Positions 39,034-48,675 of a stretch of DNA of 64,000 nucleotides are shown in pieces. This DNA is from an uncultured Pseudomonadota bacterium (GTDB lineage Bacteria > Myxococcota_A > UBA796 > SXON01), in the NCBI GenBank assembly GCA_903844155.1, contig CAIMSU010000280.1, positions 1-64,000 of the forward strand, written 5' to 3'. The translations under genes and the position numbers were made by a program. The notes under the pieces were generated by a model. It was not told the DNA's origin, made no database searches, and saw nothing but the letters and a program-made list of their open reading frames with translations. Positions within the stretch are counted from its first letter, which is position 1; each line of letters starts with the position of its first letter.

Positions 39034-40046
39034 GGGCGGGACTCGGGGGGTGGGGCGAGCAGCCGGTCCACCTCGAGCTGAGCGCGGGCCTCGGCATCGG
39101 CCTCGAGGCCTGCCTCCTCGAGGCGACCGATGTCCTCGGCGAGGTGTTCGACGGCGCCGTCCGCCATCACGGGATCCATCGAGCGCGCCAGGCCGGAGAG
39201 GTCCCTCAGGGCGCGATCGACGGCCTCCAGCAACGGGCCCGAGTCCGGCGAGGCGGTCTCCGGGCCAGCGTCCGCGCCGTCCAGGGTAGCCTTGGACGCG
39301 AAGTGATCGCCGAGCCACGTGAGGTTGTCGCACAGCCGGTCCATGTCGTCCATCAGGGCCGTGTAGGCAGCGGCCGTCCGCTCCTGTTCGACATCGACGA
39401 GGGCATGCATCTCGACGTCGGCCTCGGCGCTCAGCGGCAGCTCCGGACGGATGGAGGGGAGGTCCTCCGCGCGCTGCTTGAGGACGTCCAGGTAGAACTT
39501 CACCGCTGCGGCGGCTGCGTGGAACGCCTGCTGGGCGCTGCGCAGGTCGAGGTCCGGTGCCTGGGGATCGGGCATGGGGCCGAGGTCCGGCCGACGGCGG
39601 GCCGAGATGGCGAGGTGCGCACGGAAAAGCAGTACGGCCCTGGTCTTCCACACCATGCCAAGGACGCGGCGCATGGACGCAGCGCGGGCGTCGAGCAGCG
39701 CCAGGTCCTGCCGGTACTTTCCAACGAGCTCGTCCCGGCCCCCCTTCGCCTGCATTTCGGCCCCTCGATCGCCCACAAGCTGCATCTGGTCCTGGACCGC
39801 CCGCTGGCGCTCGGCGAGGCGCCGCTCCAACGCCTCCAGCTTGCGCGGATAGGCGAGAAGATCAGCCCCTTCCTCCTCAACCACGAGCTGCGGCGGCCGT
39901 GCGGTCAGGTGCGGCGCCGCCCGCCGGGGACGCAGCGACGCCACCTTGCGCGCCGCGCGCGAGGCGATGAGGTACGCGGACAGCCCTCCCGCCGCGACGA
40001 GCGCGATCAGGAACCAGACGAACGTGACGAGGAGGTCGGGGAGCAC
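39030..40046 (-). CDS. Hypothetical membrane-anchored coiled-coil protein
   Basis: N-terminal TM LLVTFVWFLIALVAAGGLSAYLIA then E/R/A-rich helix; start codon (GTG 40046) inferred. Confidence 0.5.
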   Translation of the reverse strand: MLPDLLVTFVWFLIALVAAGGLSAYLIASRAARKVASLRPRRAAPHLTARPPQLVVEEEGADLLAYPRKLEALERRLAERQRAVQDQMQLVGDRGAEMQAKGGRDELVGKYRQDLALLDARAASMRRVLGMVWKTRAVLLFRAHLAISARRRPDLGPMPDPQAPDLDLRSAQQAFHAAAAAVKFYLDVLKQRAEDLPSIRPELPLSAEADVEMHALVDVEQERTAAAYTALMDDMDRLCDNLTWLGDHFASKATLDGADAGPETASPDSGPLLEAVDRALRDLSGLARSMDPVMADGAVEHLAEDIGRLEEAGLEADAEARAQLEVDRLLAPPPESRP

Positions 40047-40059
40047 GGGTGGGTTTGTA

Positions 40060-41718
40060 TCAAGAAACGGGATCCGAGATCGGCGCGGTGTCGAACTCCA
40101 CCCGGTCGGCCGGCACGGCGCGGCCATACAGCCACCCCTGCACAAAACCGACCCCAAGCTCGGCGAGGCAGGCTCGCTGGGCCTCGTTCTCGACGCCCTC
40201 CCCGACGCAGTCCATCTCCAGGCTCCGAGCGAGGTCGGCCACCGCTCGCACCAGGCCGCGTCGACGGGGGTTCTGGTAGACGTCCGTCACGAAGCTGCGG
40301 TCGATCTTCAGCCCGCGAAACGGCAACTCAAGGAGGTAGCCGAACGAGGACCAACCGGTGCCGAAGTCGTCGAGGACGAGCTTCACGCCGGTGTCTGCGA
40401 GCGCCATGATGCCCTCGGTCATGTCCGGCGACATGTCGAAGAACACGCTCTCGGTCAGCTCGATCTTGAGCATCGCCGCCGGCACCCCGCACTCCTTCAA
40501 AAGCGCGAGCAGCGCAGCCACATGCCCCGGATCACAGAGCTGCAACGTCGAGATGTTCACCGACATCGTGAGATCGTCGTGGCCCTGCGCGCGCCAGCGG
40601 GCGAGCTGACGGATCGACTGCTGGAGCACGCTCCCGCCCAGGGCCTGAATCAGTCCGCGCGCCTCCGCAACAGGGATGAATTCCACTGGCGAAACGACGC
40701 CAAGCTCGGCGTCCGTCCACCGGGCCAGGGCCTCAAACCCCGTGAGCCGCCCGTCGCTCGCGTGGTGGATGGTCTGGTAGTGGACGACCACGTCACCGAC
40801 CTCGATCGCGCGTCGCAGTCGCCGCTCGATCATCATCGCCCGGGAGACCTGTCCGCGAAGGGAGGTGGCGTACCGCACGAGCCGGTCGCGGCCGGAGGCT
40901 TTTGCGTGGTGCAACGCGAGCTGCGCATCGGCCAGGAGGGCCTCCGCGGCGACGCCGTCGTCGAACTCCCGCACGCCCACGCTGGCGGTCAGCGCGAAAC
41001 CGTCGGACGTCCGGAATTGCGGCAGCGCGTGGCGAATGGCCTCCAGCTCCCGCGGCGTCGTGGCTGCCAGGACGGCAAACTCATCATCCCCGATGCGCGC
41101 GGCTGTGCCGTTCTTGCCGACGAGCTGCTCCAGGCGACGGGCAAAATCGGACAGCACGCGGTCGCCAGCCGACCGACCGAGCGCGTCGTTCACGTGCCGG
41201 AAGTGGTCGAGCCCGATCACCGCGCACAGGCCCCACTCTCCCCGAGCGAGCGTCTGCTCCAGCCGATCGAGGAACAGCGCCCTGTTGGGCAGCCCGGTGA
41301 GCGCGTCGTGCACGCTGTTGTGGCGCAGCCGGGCATCGGCGTTCGCTCGTGCGGTCACGTCCACGACGCTCCCCACCAGCACCTGCCGCCCCAGGCTGTC
41401 CCTCGCGCCAACCAGCGTGAGCAGCGCCGTGACGACCGTGCCGTCCGGCCGAAGGTAGCGTCGTTCGAGGGTTACTGGCTGGCCGGCGCCCTGCTCCCTG
41501 CGGAACGCCAGGCTGGCGGTGTCCGCGGGATCCGAGACGTCCGAGAGGTTTCGCGCGAGCAACCAGTCGGCGCTGCGGCCGACAAACTTGCAGAAAGCCG
41601 GATTGACGCGCAGGATCGAGCCGTCGGCAGCCGCGACGAGGATGCCCGACGGCGCCTCGTCAAAAAACAACCGCTGGTCTTCCAGCGAGAGCTCGGTTGG
41701 CGTGGCAACCCGCGACAT
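40060..41718 (-). CDS. PAS-GGDEF(degenerate)-EAL protein, predicted c-di-GMP phosphodiesterase
   Basis: PAS N-term; GGDEF site reads ARIGDDEFAVL; EAL motifs intact: FEALARW, VNIS, IELTES, DDFGTGWSSFGYL, LKIDRSFV, EGVEN. Confidence 0.92.
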   Translation of the reverse strand: MSRVATPTELSLEDQRLFFDEAPSGILVAAADGSILRVNPAFCKFVGRSADWLLARNLSDVSDPADTASLAFRREQGAGQPVTLERRYLRPDGTVVTALLTLVGARDSLGRQVLVGSVVDVTARANADARLRHNSVHDALTGLPNRALFLDRLEQTLARGEWGLCAVIGLDHFRHVNDALGRSAGDRVLSDFARRLEQLVGKNGTAARIGDDEFAVLAATTPRELEAIRHALPQFRTSDGFALTASVGVREFDDGVAAEALLADAQLALHHAKASGRDRLVRYATSLRGQVSRAMMIERRLRRAIEVGDVVVHYQTIHHASDGRLTGFEALARWTDAELGVVSPVEFIPVAEARGLIQALGGSVLQQSIRQLARWRAQGHDDLTMSVNISTLQLCDPGHVAALLALLKECGVPAAMLKIELTESVFFDMSPDMTEGIMALADTGVKLVLDDFGTGWSSFGYLLELPFRGLKIDRSFVTDVYQNPRRRGLVRAVADLARSLEMDCVGEGVENEAQRACLAELGVGFVQGWLYGRAVPADRVEFDTAPISDPVS

Positions 41719-41818
41719 AGCGCCAGTCTACGCCATCCTCGCGCCGCACGCAGCATCGAAATACGTCGGACGCGGAGTTGGATACCGTGGCGAAGATCGG
41801 CGTAGCGCGGGGTCGGAG

Positions 41819-42700
41819 TTGAGGCAGGGGCTGCTCTTCGGAGCGTTGATGCTCGGCGGCGCTGGCGTTGTGGCCACGAGCCAGCCGCAGGCCGACGTCA
41901 CGCGCCGGTCGAGGGCTGAGGACAAGGCGTTGGTCTTCGCGCCCAACGGCCCGATGCTCAAGGCTGCCTCGCTCGACCAGCACGAGCCCGTTGCGGACAT
42001 GCTCTGGATGCGCTCCGTGCTCATCTTCGGCGAGAGGTGGAAGGTCGACCCCGATCCGACGTGGATCGCGTGGCTGCGAGGCACCGTGTTGGCCGTGACG
42101 GACCTGGACCCGACCTGGCGGTCGCCGTACTTTTACGGGGGCTCGCTCCTTCGGGTGCTCGGCGACATCGACGGGAGCGACGCGGTGTTCAAGCGAGGCG
42201 CGGAGGCGTTGCCGGACGATGGCTACTTTGCCTTCAACTACGCGATGAACATGTATCTCTACCACGCCGATCCCACCGGCGCGGCAGCCTGGATGGAGCG
42301 CGCGTCGACCGGGAAGTCCGCCGCGACCTGGTACGCCTCGGCCGCCGCAGCGCTGCGCCGCGACGGCGGCGACCTCGAAGGCGCGATCCGCTACCTGGAA
42401 GAGCAGCGGAAGGCGGAGAAGACGGACGCCGAGCGTGCCGACACCGACTACCAGCTCGGTCGGCTGTACCACGACCGCCTCGCAAAGCAGTTCCTCCCGG
42501 CCTGCGAGGCCTACGCCGCCGCCAACCACGCGCCCCCACCCTCCGCCGAGGCGTTCTTCCATTGGGCCGGCACCGCGACCCCGACAAACCCACGCGGCGA
42601 CGCGTGGATCGTCGGTGCCGACGGCTGCATCCGATCCGAAGCCGCCGAGCACGAGCGCGTTCGGCGACTGCTCAAGGCGGAGCGGCCCTACCTGCAGTAA
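41819..42700 (+). CDS. Hypothetical TPR-like protein with N-terminal TM
   Basis: LRQGLLFGALMLGGAGVVATS; repeats around FKRGAEALPDDGYFAFNYAMNMYLYHADPTGAAAWMERA; start uncertain (TTG 41819 or ATG 41849). Confidence 0.55.
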   Translation: MRQGLLFGALMLGGAGVVATSQPQADVTRRSRAEDKALVFAPNGPMLKAASLDQHEPVADMLWMRSVLIFGERWKVDPDPTWIAWLRGTVLAVTDLDPTWRSPYFYGGSLLRVLGDIDGSDAVFKRGAEALPDDGYFAFNYAMNMYLYHADPTGAAAWMERASTGKSAATWYASAAAALRRDGGDLEGAIRYLEEQRKAEKTDAERADTDYQLGRLYHDRLAKQFLPACEAYAAANHAPPPSAEAFFHWAGTATPTNPRGDAWIVGADGCIRSEAAEHERVRRLLKAERPYLQ

Positions 42701-42704
42701 GCGC

Positions 42705-43166
42705 CTACGCCAATGCAGCCTTGACCGCGGCGTAGTCCGGCTCGATCCCGGGGTTCGCGCCAATCCACTCCCAGGTCACAGTGCCCTCCTCGTTCACGAT
42801 GAACACCGCGCGCTTGGAAACTGTCAGGCCAGCCACGCCCGCAAAGTTCTCCAGCGCGATGCCGTAGGCGTTCGTCGCCTCACGCGCCACATCGGAGAGC
42901 AACGGGAAGTTCAGGTTGTTCTTCGCTGCGAATGCGTTGTTCGAGAATGGCGCGTCGACGGAGATGCCGAGCACGGTCGCGTTCAGCCCGTTCAACTCCG
43001 CCATGGAGTCGCGGAACGTGCATGCCTCCTTCTCGCAGACCCCGGTGAACGCGGCCGGGTAGAACATCAGCACGACCTTCTTCCCGCGGAGGCTCTCCAA
43101 AGAGACCTTCTGACGGGCGTTGTCGGTGAGCGTGAACGTGGGGGCGGGCTGTCCGAGGAGGCTCAT
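42705..43166 (-). CDS. Peroxiredoxin (AhpC/TSA family)
   Basis: MSLLGQPAPTFTLTDNARQKVSLESLRGKKVVLMFYPAAFTGVCEKEACTFRD. Confidence 0.94.
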   Translation of the reverse strand: MSLLGQPAPTFTLTDNARQKVSLESLRGKKVVLMFYPAAFTGVCEKEACTFRDSMAELNGLNATVLGISVDAPFSNNAFAAKNNLNFPLLSDVAREATNAYGIALENFAGVAGLTVSKRAVFIVNEEGTVTWEWIGANPGIEPDYAAVKAALA

Positions 43167-43303
43167 GGTCGTGGATCCGAGGGGTTGGAGGGAGCCCCCC
43201 GACGTGAGGGGCCGCCGAGCTTAGTCGGCCGGCGTCTCAAGCGTCGGGCAAAACAAGGGGGATCCGCTACGGGCGCGCGCAAAAGGGGGCGATAGGTCAA
43301 CCG

Positions 43304-44467
43304 ATGCCCACGACATCACCATCGTCGTCCGCCGCGCTCGGCCCCGACTGGGACGCGTGCGCGGGGAGCGACGACCCCTTCGTCTCCCGGGCGTTCTTCG
43401 AGGCGCTGTTCGAGAGCGGCTCGGCGACGCCGCAGTCGGGCTGGACTTTTGACCCCGCCACCGTCGCCAGCCCCGGACCGACTGGCCATATTGTTGGCAT
43501 TGCTCCGGTCTTTCGCAAGTCACACTCCATGGGCGAGTACGTGTTCGACCACTCCTGGGCGCAGGCCTGGAACGCACGGGCGCCCGCCAACCGGCGGTAC
43601 TACCCAAAACTGCTCGTCGGCGTCCCCTTCACGCCCGTCCCTGGCCCACGCCTGCTCGTACGCCCGGGCGCCCCCGCCGACACGCGCGACCGGCTGATCG
43701 CGGCGATCGAGGCGGTAGTTCACCGGGACTCGCTCTCGTCGGCCCACGCCAACTTCCTGATCGAGCAGGACCGCGCGGCGTTTGAGCAGCGGGGCTGGAT
43801 CCTGCGAGCCGGGTACCAGTTCCACTTCACCAACCCGGGCCACGCGAATTTCGAGGCGTTCCTGGCGACGTTGCAGAGCCATCGACGCAAGGACATCCGA
43901 CGCGAACGTCGACTCGCCCAGGCCAGCGGCCTCGACCTCCGCACGCTCCGGGGGTCGGAGCTGACCGCGGATCACTGGCGCCAATTCCACACGCTCTACC
44001 TCGCGAACTCGGACCGCAAGTGGGGCCAGGCCTACCTCGGCGCGACGTTTTTCCAGCGAATGGCCGCGAAGCTCGGGGATCGGGTCATCCTCACCGCCGC
44101 GATGGATGGGTCCAACCTGGTCGCCGCCGCCCTGCATCTCCGCGGTATGCACACGTTGTACGGTCGGAATTGGGGAGCGCTGCGCCAGATCCCGTTCCTG
44201 CATTTTGAGCTCTGCTACTACATGGCCCTCGATCTTGCGTTCGCCGAGGGAATCCCGCGGGTGGAGGCTGGCGCGCAGGGCGAGCACAAGCTGCAGCGCG
44301 GCTACCTGCCGGCGCCAACGTGGAGCGCCCACTACATCGCCGAGCCCCGATTCCGGGCCGCGGTCGCGACGTTCTGCGCGGAGGAGCGAGCCGCGGTGCT
44401 CGCGATGATCGCGGACGTGGACGGGCCATACCGCGAGGCGGCTGGGTTCGAGGGGCCCAGGGAATGA
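43304..44467 (+). CDS. DUF482/GNAT-like (FemAB-type) acyltransferase
   Basis: DDPFVSRAFFEALFESGS…PVFRKSHSMGEYVFDHSWAQAW…YYPKLLVGVPFTPVPGPRLL…FRRKDIRRER-type; GAQGEHKLQRGYLPAPTWSAHYI. Confidence 0.88.
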   Translation: MPTTSPSSSAALGPDWDACAGSDDPFVSRAFFEALFESGSATPQSGWTFDPATVASPGPTGHIVGIAPVFRKSHSMGEYVFDHSWAQAWNARAPANRRYYPKLLVGVPFTPVPGPRLLVRPGAPADTRDRLIAAIEAVVHRDSLSSAHANFLIEQDRAAFEQRGWILRAGYQFHFTNPGHANFEAFLATLQSHRRKDIRRERRLAQASGLDLRTLRGSELTADHWRQFHTLYLANSDRKWGQAYLGATFFQRMAAKLGDRVILTAAMDGSNLVAAALHLRGMHTLYGRNWGALRQIPFLHFELCYYMALDLAFAEGIPRVEAGAQGEHKLQRGYLPAPTWSAHYIAEPRFRAAVATFCAEERAAVLAMIADVDGPYREAAGFEGPRE

Positions 44468-45066
44468 TCCGGTTCGACGCCGTCATTGTGCTCGGCAAGG
44501 AGATGCGACACGACCCCGAACGCGCGCTGCGCGAACTGCGGGCCAGGGCCGCGGCCGCCAGCGCCGTCAGCCGGCACACAGCGGCGACGATCGCCACGTT
44601 GGAAGCGCGCTTGAAGGGGCAGCACCGCACTGGAAGCGAGGTCGTCGCCGACCTGCTCTCGGAGCTTGGCGCAGACCCGTCGCGCGTGTATCGGGAGGAC
44701 CAGACCCGCTCGACCCGCGAGGAGGTGGCTCGTACGCTGGATCTGGCGATTTCCCGGCGATGGACCCGCATCCTCGTCGTCACCGCGCGCTACCACATCC
44801 CGCGCGCGCGTCGCCTGTACGCAGACGAGCTGGCGCGTCTACCAACCGCCCCCACCATCGCCGTCCACTGCCCTGCCGCGCTGCTCCGCGCCTGCAACCC
44901 CACGGAGCGCGCCTGGATCCTCGCCGGCGAACCGGACGCCGCGACCATGCAGCGGGAGTGCCGGGCGGAGCTGGTTCTCTCGACCCTCGCGCGCGTCTTG
45001 CGCCCCCTGCCCTTCCGCCGCGAGGTGGAGGTCTACGCCGGGGCCCGGCTCAGGGGCGCGGGCTGA
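44464..45066 (+). CDS. DUF218/YdcF-ElyC-like protein
   Basis: FDAVIVLGKEMRHD…GSEVVADLLSELGADPSRVYREDQTRSTREEVARTLDLA…RILVVTARYHIPRARRLY. Confidence 0.75.
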   Translation: MIRFDAVIVLGKEMRHDPERALRELRARAAAASAVSRHTAATIATLEARLKGQHRTGSEVVADLLSELGADPSRVYREDQTRSTREEVARTLDLAISRRWTRILVVTARYHIPRARRLYADELARLPTAPTIAVHCPAALLRACNPTERAWILAGEPDAATMQRECRAELVLSTLARVLRPLPFRREVEVYAGARLRGAG

Positions 45067-45096
45067 CCGGGGGCCAGCGCCGGCATCGGTGGCGTA

Positions 45097-46755
45097 CTAC
45101 GCCCGATCCCGCTCGATCGCTCGCGCCGCCTGCACGCCCGACCCAAGCGCCCCGGTGACCCCGTGGCCGGTCCGCGTGTTGGCGCCCGCGAAGTACAGGC
45201 CCGGGATCGGGCTGCGCGCGCCCGGCCGGTTCTGGAGGAATTGCGACGGCGTCGCCGCGAGGCCGTAGCCGCTCCCGGCGCTGGCCCCGGTGAACCGGCT
45301 GTGCGTGACCGGCGTGGCGCTCTCGATGTGAACGATCGCAGCCGTGGACCCCGGGAAAAGCCGCTCCAGCCTGCCGACGAGGTCGGCCTCGACCGTCGAC
45401 TTGTGGCGCTGGTAGGCCTCCTGCGCCCGGTAGCGGGGCGTGGCTACATCGCCTGGTATTACGCCCCAAACGTCCGACGCACCGGGCACCAGCGCCATCA
45501 CCTCTACCGTCTCCACGCCCGCCGGGGCGTGCCCGGGTGAATCGGGATCCTTCCGGGTCGCGCTGGTGATGTAGCAGCCGCGCACCGGCGGCGGGCCCTC
45601 GCCCGTGCCCACCCGCGCGAGGCCCTCCGCGTAGAGCGCGTCAAAATCATAGTGGTCGAACTGCCAATAGTTCGTCGCGCCCATCCCGAGCGACTTCAGG
45701 TCGGCCTTGACCGCGAGGCAGGTGAGGAAGATGGCACCCCCCATCTCCCAACCCGCCGCCTGTTCCCGCAACGCCGGAGCGACCGCCTCGTGCGGCAGCA
45801 GCTCGCCGATGGTGCGCTTCAAATCAGCGTTGCTGACGACCACGTCCGCAGCGAGAACGGCGGCAGGCTGCTCGCGCGGGTCATGGGGGCCACGCCAGTA
45901 CACCCCCGTCGCCCGTCCCGACTCGACCCGGATGCCGGTGACGGGGTGACGCAGGTGGATTGTGCCGCCTGCGCCCTCGATCACCGCGGCCAGCCGGTCC
46001 GCGATGACCTGCCCACCCCCGCGCGGGTAGTACGCGCCGCCAAGGTAGTGTGCGACCAGTCCGGCGTGCAGCATCAGGCTGACCTTGCCCGGCGGAAGCC
46101 CATAATCCCCGTTCTGCCCCGCGATGACCGCCCGGAGCCTGGGGTCGCGCGTGCAGGTGTCCAGGAACGCGCCGAGGGTCGCGCCCTTGTTCCACGCGGC
46201 GACCCGGGCCCGCGTCGCGGCCTCCCACGCCATGCGCCACCCCTTCGGCGCGTGCGGACGGCCCAGCACCCCGACCTCGCGCACGAGGCGAATATAGCGG
46301 TCAATACCGGACTTCTCGCCCGGAAAGGCGGCGACGAGGCGGTCGCGGTAGAGCTCGATGCTCGCGGGGATGCGAAAGCGCAGGTCCGGAAAGATGAGCT
46401 CGTCAAACCCGTCGGGATCGAGCGGGAGCCACTCCACGTCGACCCCGACCTCCGCGAGCATGGTCGGAATGCGGCCACCGGGCCCGCAGTCACCGACGTA
46501 GTGCAGGCCGATGTCGAAGGTGACGGGCCCACCAACGAAGCCCTCGCCGGCACGCAGGGACCGCCCGAACATCGTGCAGCACCCACCCGCGACGTAGTGG
46601 GCGTCGAGCACAGCGACCTTTCTTCCCGCCCGCGCCAGCCGAGCCGCCGTCATCAGCCCGCCGAGCCCGGCCCCGATGATGGCGACGTCCACGCGCTCCG
46701 GGACCGGGGTGGCGACGCGCGCGCGCGTGGAGGCGGTCGGGAGGGCGACGGACAT
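45097..46755 (-). CDS. FAD-dependent oxidoreductase, CrtI/retinol saturase (RetSat)-like
   Basis: VDVAIIGAGLGGLMTAARLARAGRKVAVLDAHYVAGGCCTMFGRS…FDIGLHYVGDCGPGG; C-term GLYFAGANTRTGHGVTGALGSGVQAARAI. Confidence 0.88.
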   Translation of the reverse strand: MSVALPTASTRARVATPVPERVDVAIIGAGLGGLMTAARLARAGRKVAVLDAHYVAGGCCTMFGRSLRAGEGFVGGPVTFDIGLHYVGDCGPGGRIPTMLAEVGVDVEWLPLDPDGFDELIFPDLRFRIPASIELYRDRLVAAFPGEKSGIDRYIRLVREVGVLGRPHAPKGWRMAWEAATRARVAAWNKGATLGAFLDTCTRDPRLRAVIAGQNGDYGLPPGKVSLMLHAGLVAHYLGGAYYPRGGGQVIADRLAAVIEGAGGTIHLRHPVTGIRVESGRATGVYWRGPHDPREQPAAVLAADVVVSNADLKRTIGELLPHEAVAPALREQAAGWEMGGAIFLTCLAVKADLKSLGMGATNYWQFDHYDFDALYAEGLARVGTGEGPPPVRGCYITSATRKDPDSPGHAPAGVETVEVMALVPGASDVWGVIPGDVATPRYRAQEAYQRHKSTVEADLVGRLERLFPGSTAAIVHIESATPVTHSRFTGASAGSGYGLAATPSQFLQNRPGARSPIPGLYFAGANTRTGHGVTGALGSGVQAARAIERDRA

Positions 46756-46763
46756 CCCGCATC

Positions 46764-46791
46764 GTAGCCCGCCGACCCGGCGCCGGGCTAC
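46764..46791. promoter_or_regulatory. Inverted repeat GTAGCCCG-N12-CGGGCTAC in a divergent promoter region
   Basis: 8-bp perfect arms between divergent starts 46755(-) and 46800(+). Confidence 0.35.
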
Positions 46792-46799
46792 TCTGTCGC

Positions 46800-47396
46800 A
46801 TGACCACGCTCCCCCTACAATGCGCCTGTGGCCAGCTTCGTGGCACCCTCGATGCCACCGCACAACCCGGTGCCCGAGCCGACTGCTACTGCGACGACTG
46901 CCAGGCCTACGCCCGTCACCTTGGCAGCCCCGGGATCACCAACGCGCATGGCGGCACCTCCGTCGTCCAGACCTGGCCCGCGCGCATCCATCTCACCGAA
47001 GGCGTCGATCAACTCGCGCTCGTCCGCCTTTCCGCGAAGGGCTTGCATCGGTGGTACGCCGGCTGTTGCCGCACGCCCGTCGCCAATACGACTGGCTCCG
47101 CCCGCGCCCCCTTCGCCGGCCTGATCCGCCAGGTCATCGTCACCGAAGAGGACCTCCTGGACGGGCTCTTCGGCCCAGCTCACGGCGTTCAAGGCCGGTT
47201 CGCCCGCGGGGGCTGCCCTCCCGGCGCCGTCCCGTCCGCCACCGTCTCCATCCTGGTCGCCGCGACGGGCATCCTCGCGCGGGGCTGGTGGGCGGGCGCG
47301 CACACCCCGTCGCCGTTCTTCCGGCCGGACGGAACCACGGTCATCCCGGCGCGGGTGCTGACGGTCGAGGAGCGGGCCGCAGCGTACGCGCGCTGA
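46800..47396 (+). CDS. DUF6151/GFA-like zinc-binding protein
   Basis: LQCACGQLRGTLDATAQPGARADCYCDDCQAYARHLG…HRWYAGCCRTPVANT. Confidence 0.7.
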   Translation: MTTLPLQCACGQLRGTLDATAQPGARADCYCDDCQAYARHLGSPGITNAHGGTSVVQTWPARIHLTEGVDQLALVRLSAKGLHRWYAGCCRTPVANTTGSARAPFAGLIRQVIVTEEDLLDGLFGPAHGVQGRFARGGCPPGAVPSATVSILVAATGILARGWWAGAHTPSPFFRPDGTTVIPARVLTVEERAAAYAR

Positions 47397-47400
47397 GCGG

Positions 47401-48645
47401 TTACGGCGCGTTCATCCCGGTCTTCCACCACAATTTGCACTTCACCGGCAAGTGCGCCCGGTCCAGCGCCTCGCAGGCGTTGGTGTACGTGCAGGCGCGG
47501 ATGGGCTCGGCCAGCCGCCCGCGGGCCTTCTCGGGCCAGTCCGGGTCGGCGAGCAGCCCCCGGGCCATGCCGACGAGGTCGAGATCCCCGCCTTGCAGCG
47601 CGGCTTCGGCGAGGTCGACGGTGTTGATCTTGCCCGCGCCGACAACGGGGGTGGTGAACCCGGCGGCGCGGATGGCGGCCCGGATCGCACGCGGGAGGGG
47701 GAGGTTGACGCCGTCTGGCGATTCGCGCGTTGGCATGCAGGTGAGGCCGCTGGGGCCGGTGTAGGGGTAGGCCGCAGCGCCGATCTTCGGGCGTTGGGCG
47801 TCCTCAAATCGACCGCCGCGGCTGACGGAGATCACGTCCACACCGGCTTGCGCGAAGGCGACCGCGATGCGTGCAGCCTCGTCGACGGTCGTGCCGCCGG
47901 GAACGTCGTCGCTGCCGAGCATGCGGAGGCCGACGGCGAAGCGCGGGCTGACCGCGGCGCGGACGGCCGAGATCGTCGCCAGCGGCAGATGAAGCCGGTT
48001 TTCGAAGGATCCGCCGTACAGGTCCGTTCTCCCGTTGGTCGCCGAGAGGAAGCTTGCCAGGGTGTAGGCGTGGGCGTAGTGCAGCTCCACGCCGTCGAAC
48101 CCGGCGGCCTCAGCCCGAACCGCCGCGCGCGCAAAGTACCCAGGAAGCGCCTCGATCTCCGTGACCGTCAGGTCCTCGATCTGCTGCCGGTACCCGAACG
48201 CGTAGTCCCGCCATTCCCGCGCCGTCAGCGTCGCCCGCAGCCGCTCCTCGTCCCAGCCCCCGCAGCCTGGATACTGCGCCTCCAACCTTGCCAACGCCCG
48301 CACCGGGTCCCGCCGCGCGATCTTCAGGAAGTCGATGATCTGCGGCACGATCCGGACCGGACCCGGCGCCACCGCCCGCATCTCCGCCACCAACGCCGCC
48401 AATGGCGCGATGTACCGGTCGTGCGAGAGCCTCAGCAGCGGCCCGGACGCCACGTCCCGCACGCCCATCGCCTCCAGCACGATCATCCCGGCGCCACCGC
48501 GCGCGTAGCGCACGTAGCGGTCGCGCACGGCGTCCGTCACCTCCCCCGATTCGTTGGACAGCCACGTGACCATCGCCGGCAGCCACACACGGTTCTCGAC
48601 CGCGATCGGCCCGAGCGCGAGCGGTGAAAAGAGGAGGCCGGACAT
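47401..48645 (-). CDS. NADH:flavin oxidoreductase / old yellow enzyme family
   Basis: LLFSPLALGPIAVENRVWLPAMVTWLS…GFDGVELHYAHAYTLASFLSATNGRTDLYGGSFENRLHLPL…VVGAGKINTVDLAEAALQGGDLDLVGMARGLLADPDWP. Confidence 0.93.
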   Translation of the reverse strand: MSGLLFSPLALGPIAVENRVWLPAMVTWLSNESGEVTDAVRDRYVRYARGGAGMIVLEAMGVRDVASGPLLRLSHDRYIAPLAALVAEMRAVAPGPVRIVPQIIDFLKIARRDPVRALARLEAQYPGCGGWDEERLRATLTAREWRDYAFGYRQQIEDLTVTEIEALPGYFARAAVRAEAAGFDGVELHYAHAYTLASFLSATNGRTDLYGGSFENRLHLPLATISAVRAAVSPRFAVGLRMLGSDDVPGGTTVDEAARIAVAFAQAGVDVISVSRGGRFEDAQRPKIGAAAYPYTGPSGLTCMPTRESPDGVNLPLPRAIRAAIRAAGFTTPVVGAGKINTVDLAEAALQGGDLDLVGMARGLLADPDWPEKARGRLAEPIRACTYTNACEALDRAHLPVKCKLWWKTGMNAP

Positions 48646-48675
48646 CGCCGCAACGTAGTACGGTTACCAAGGCCG

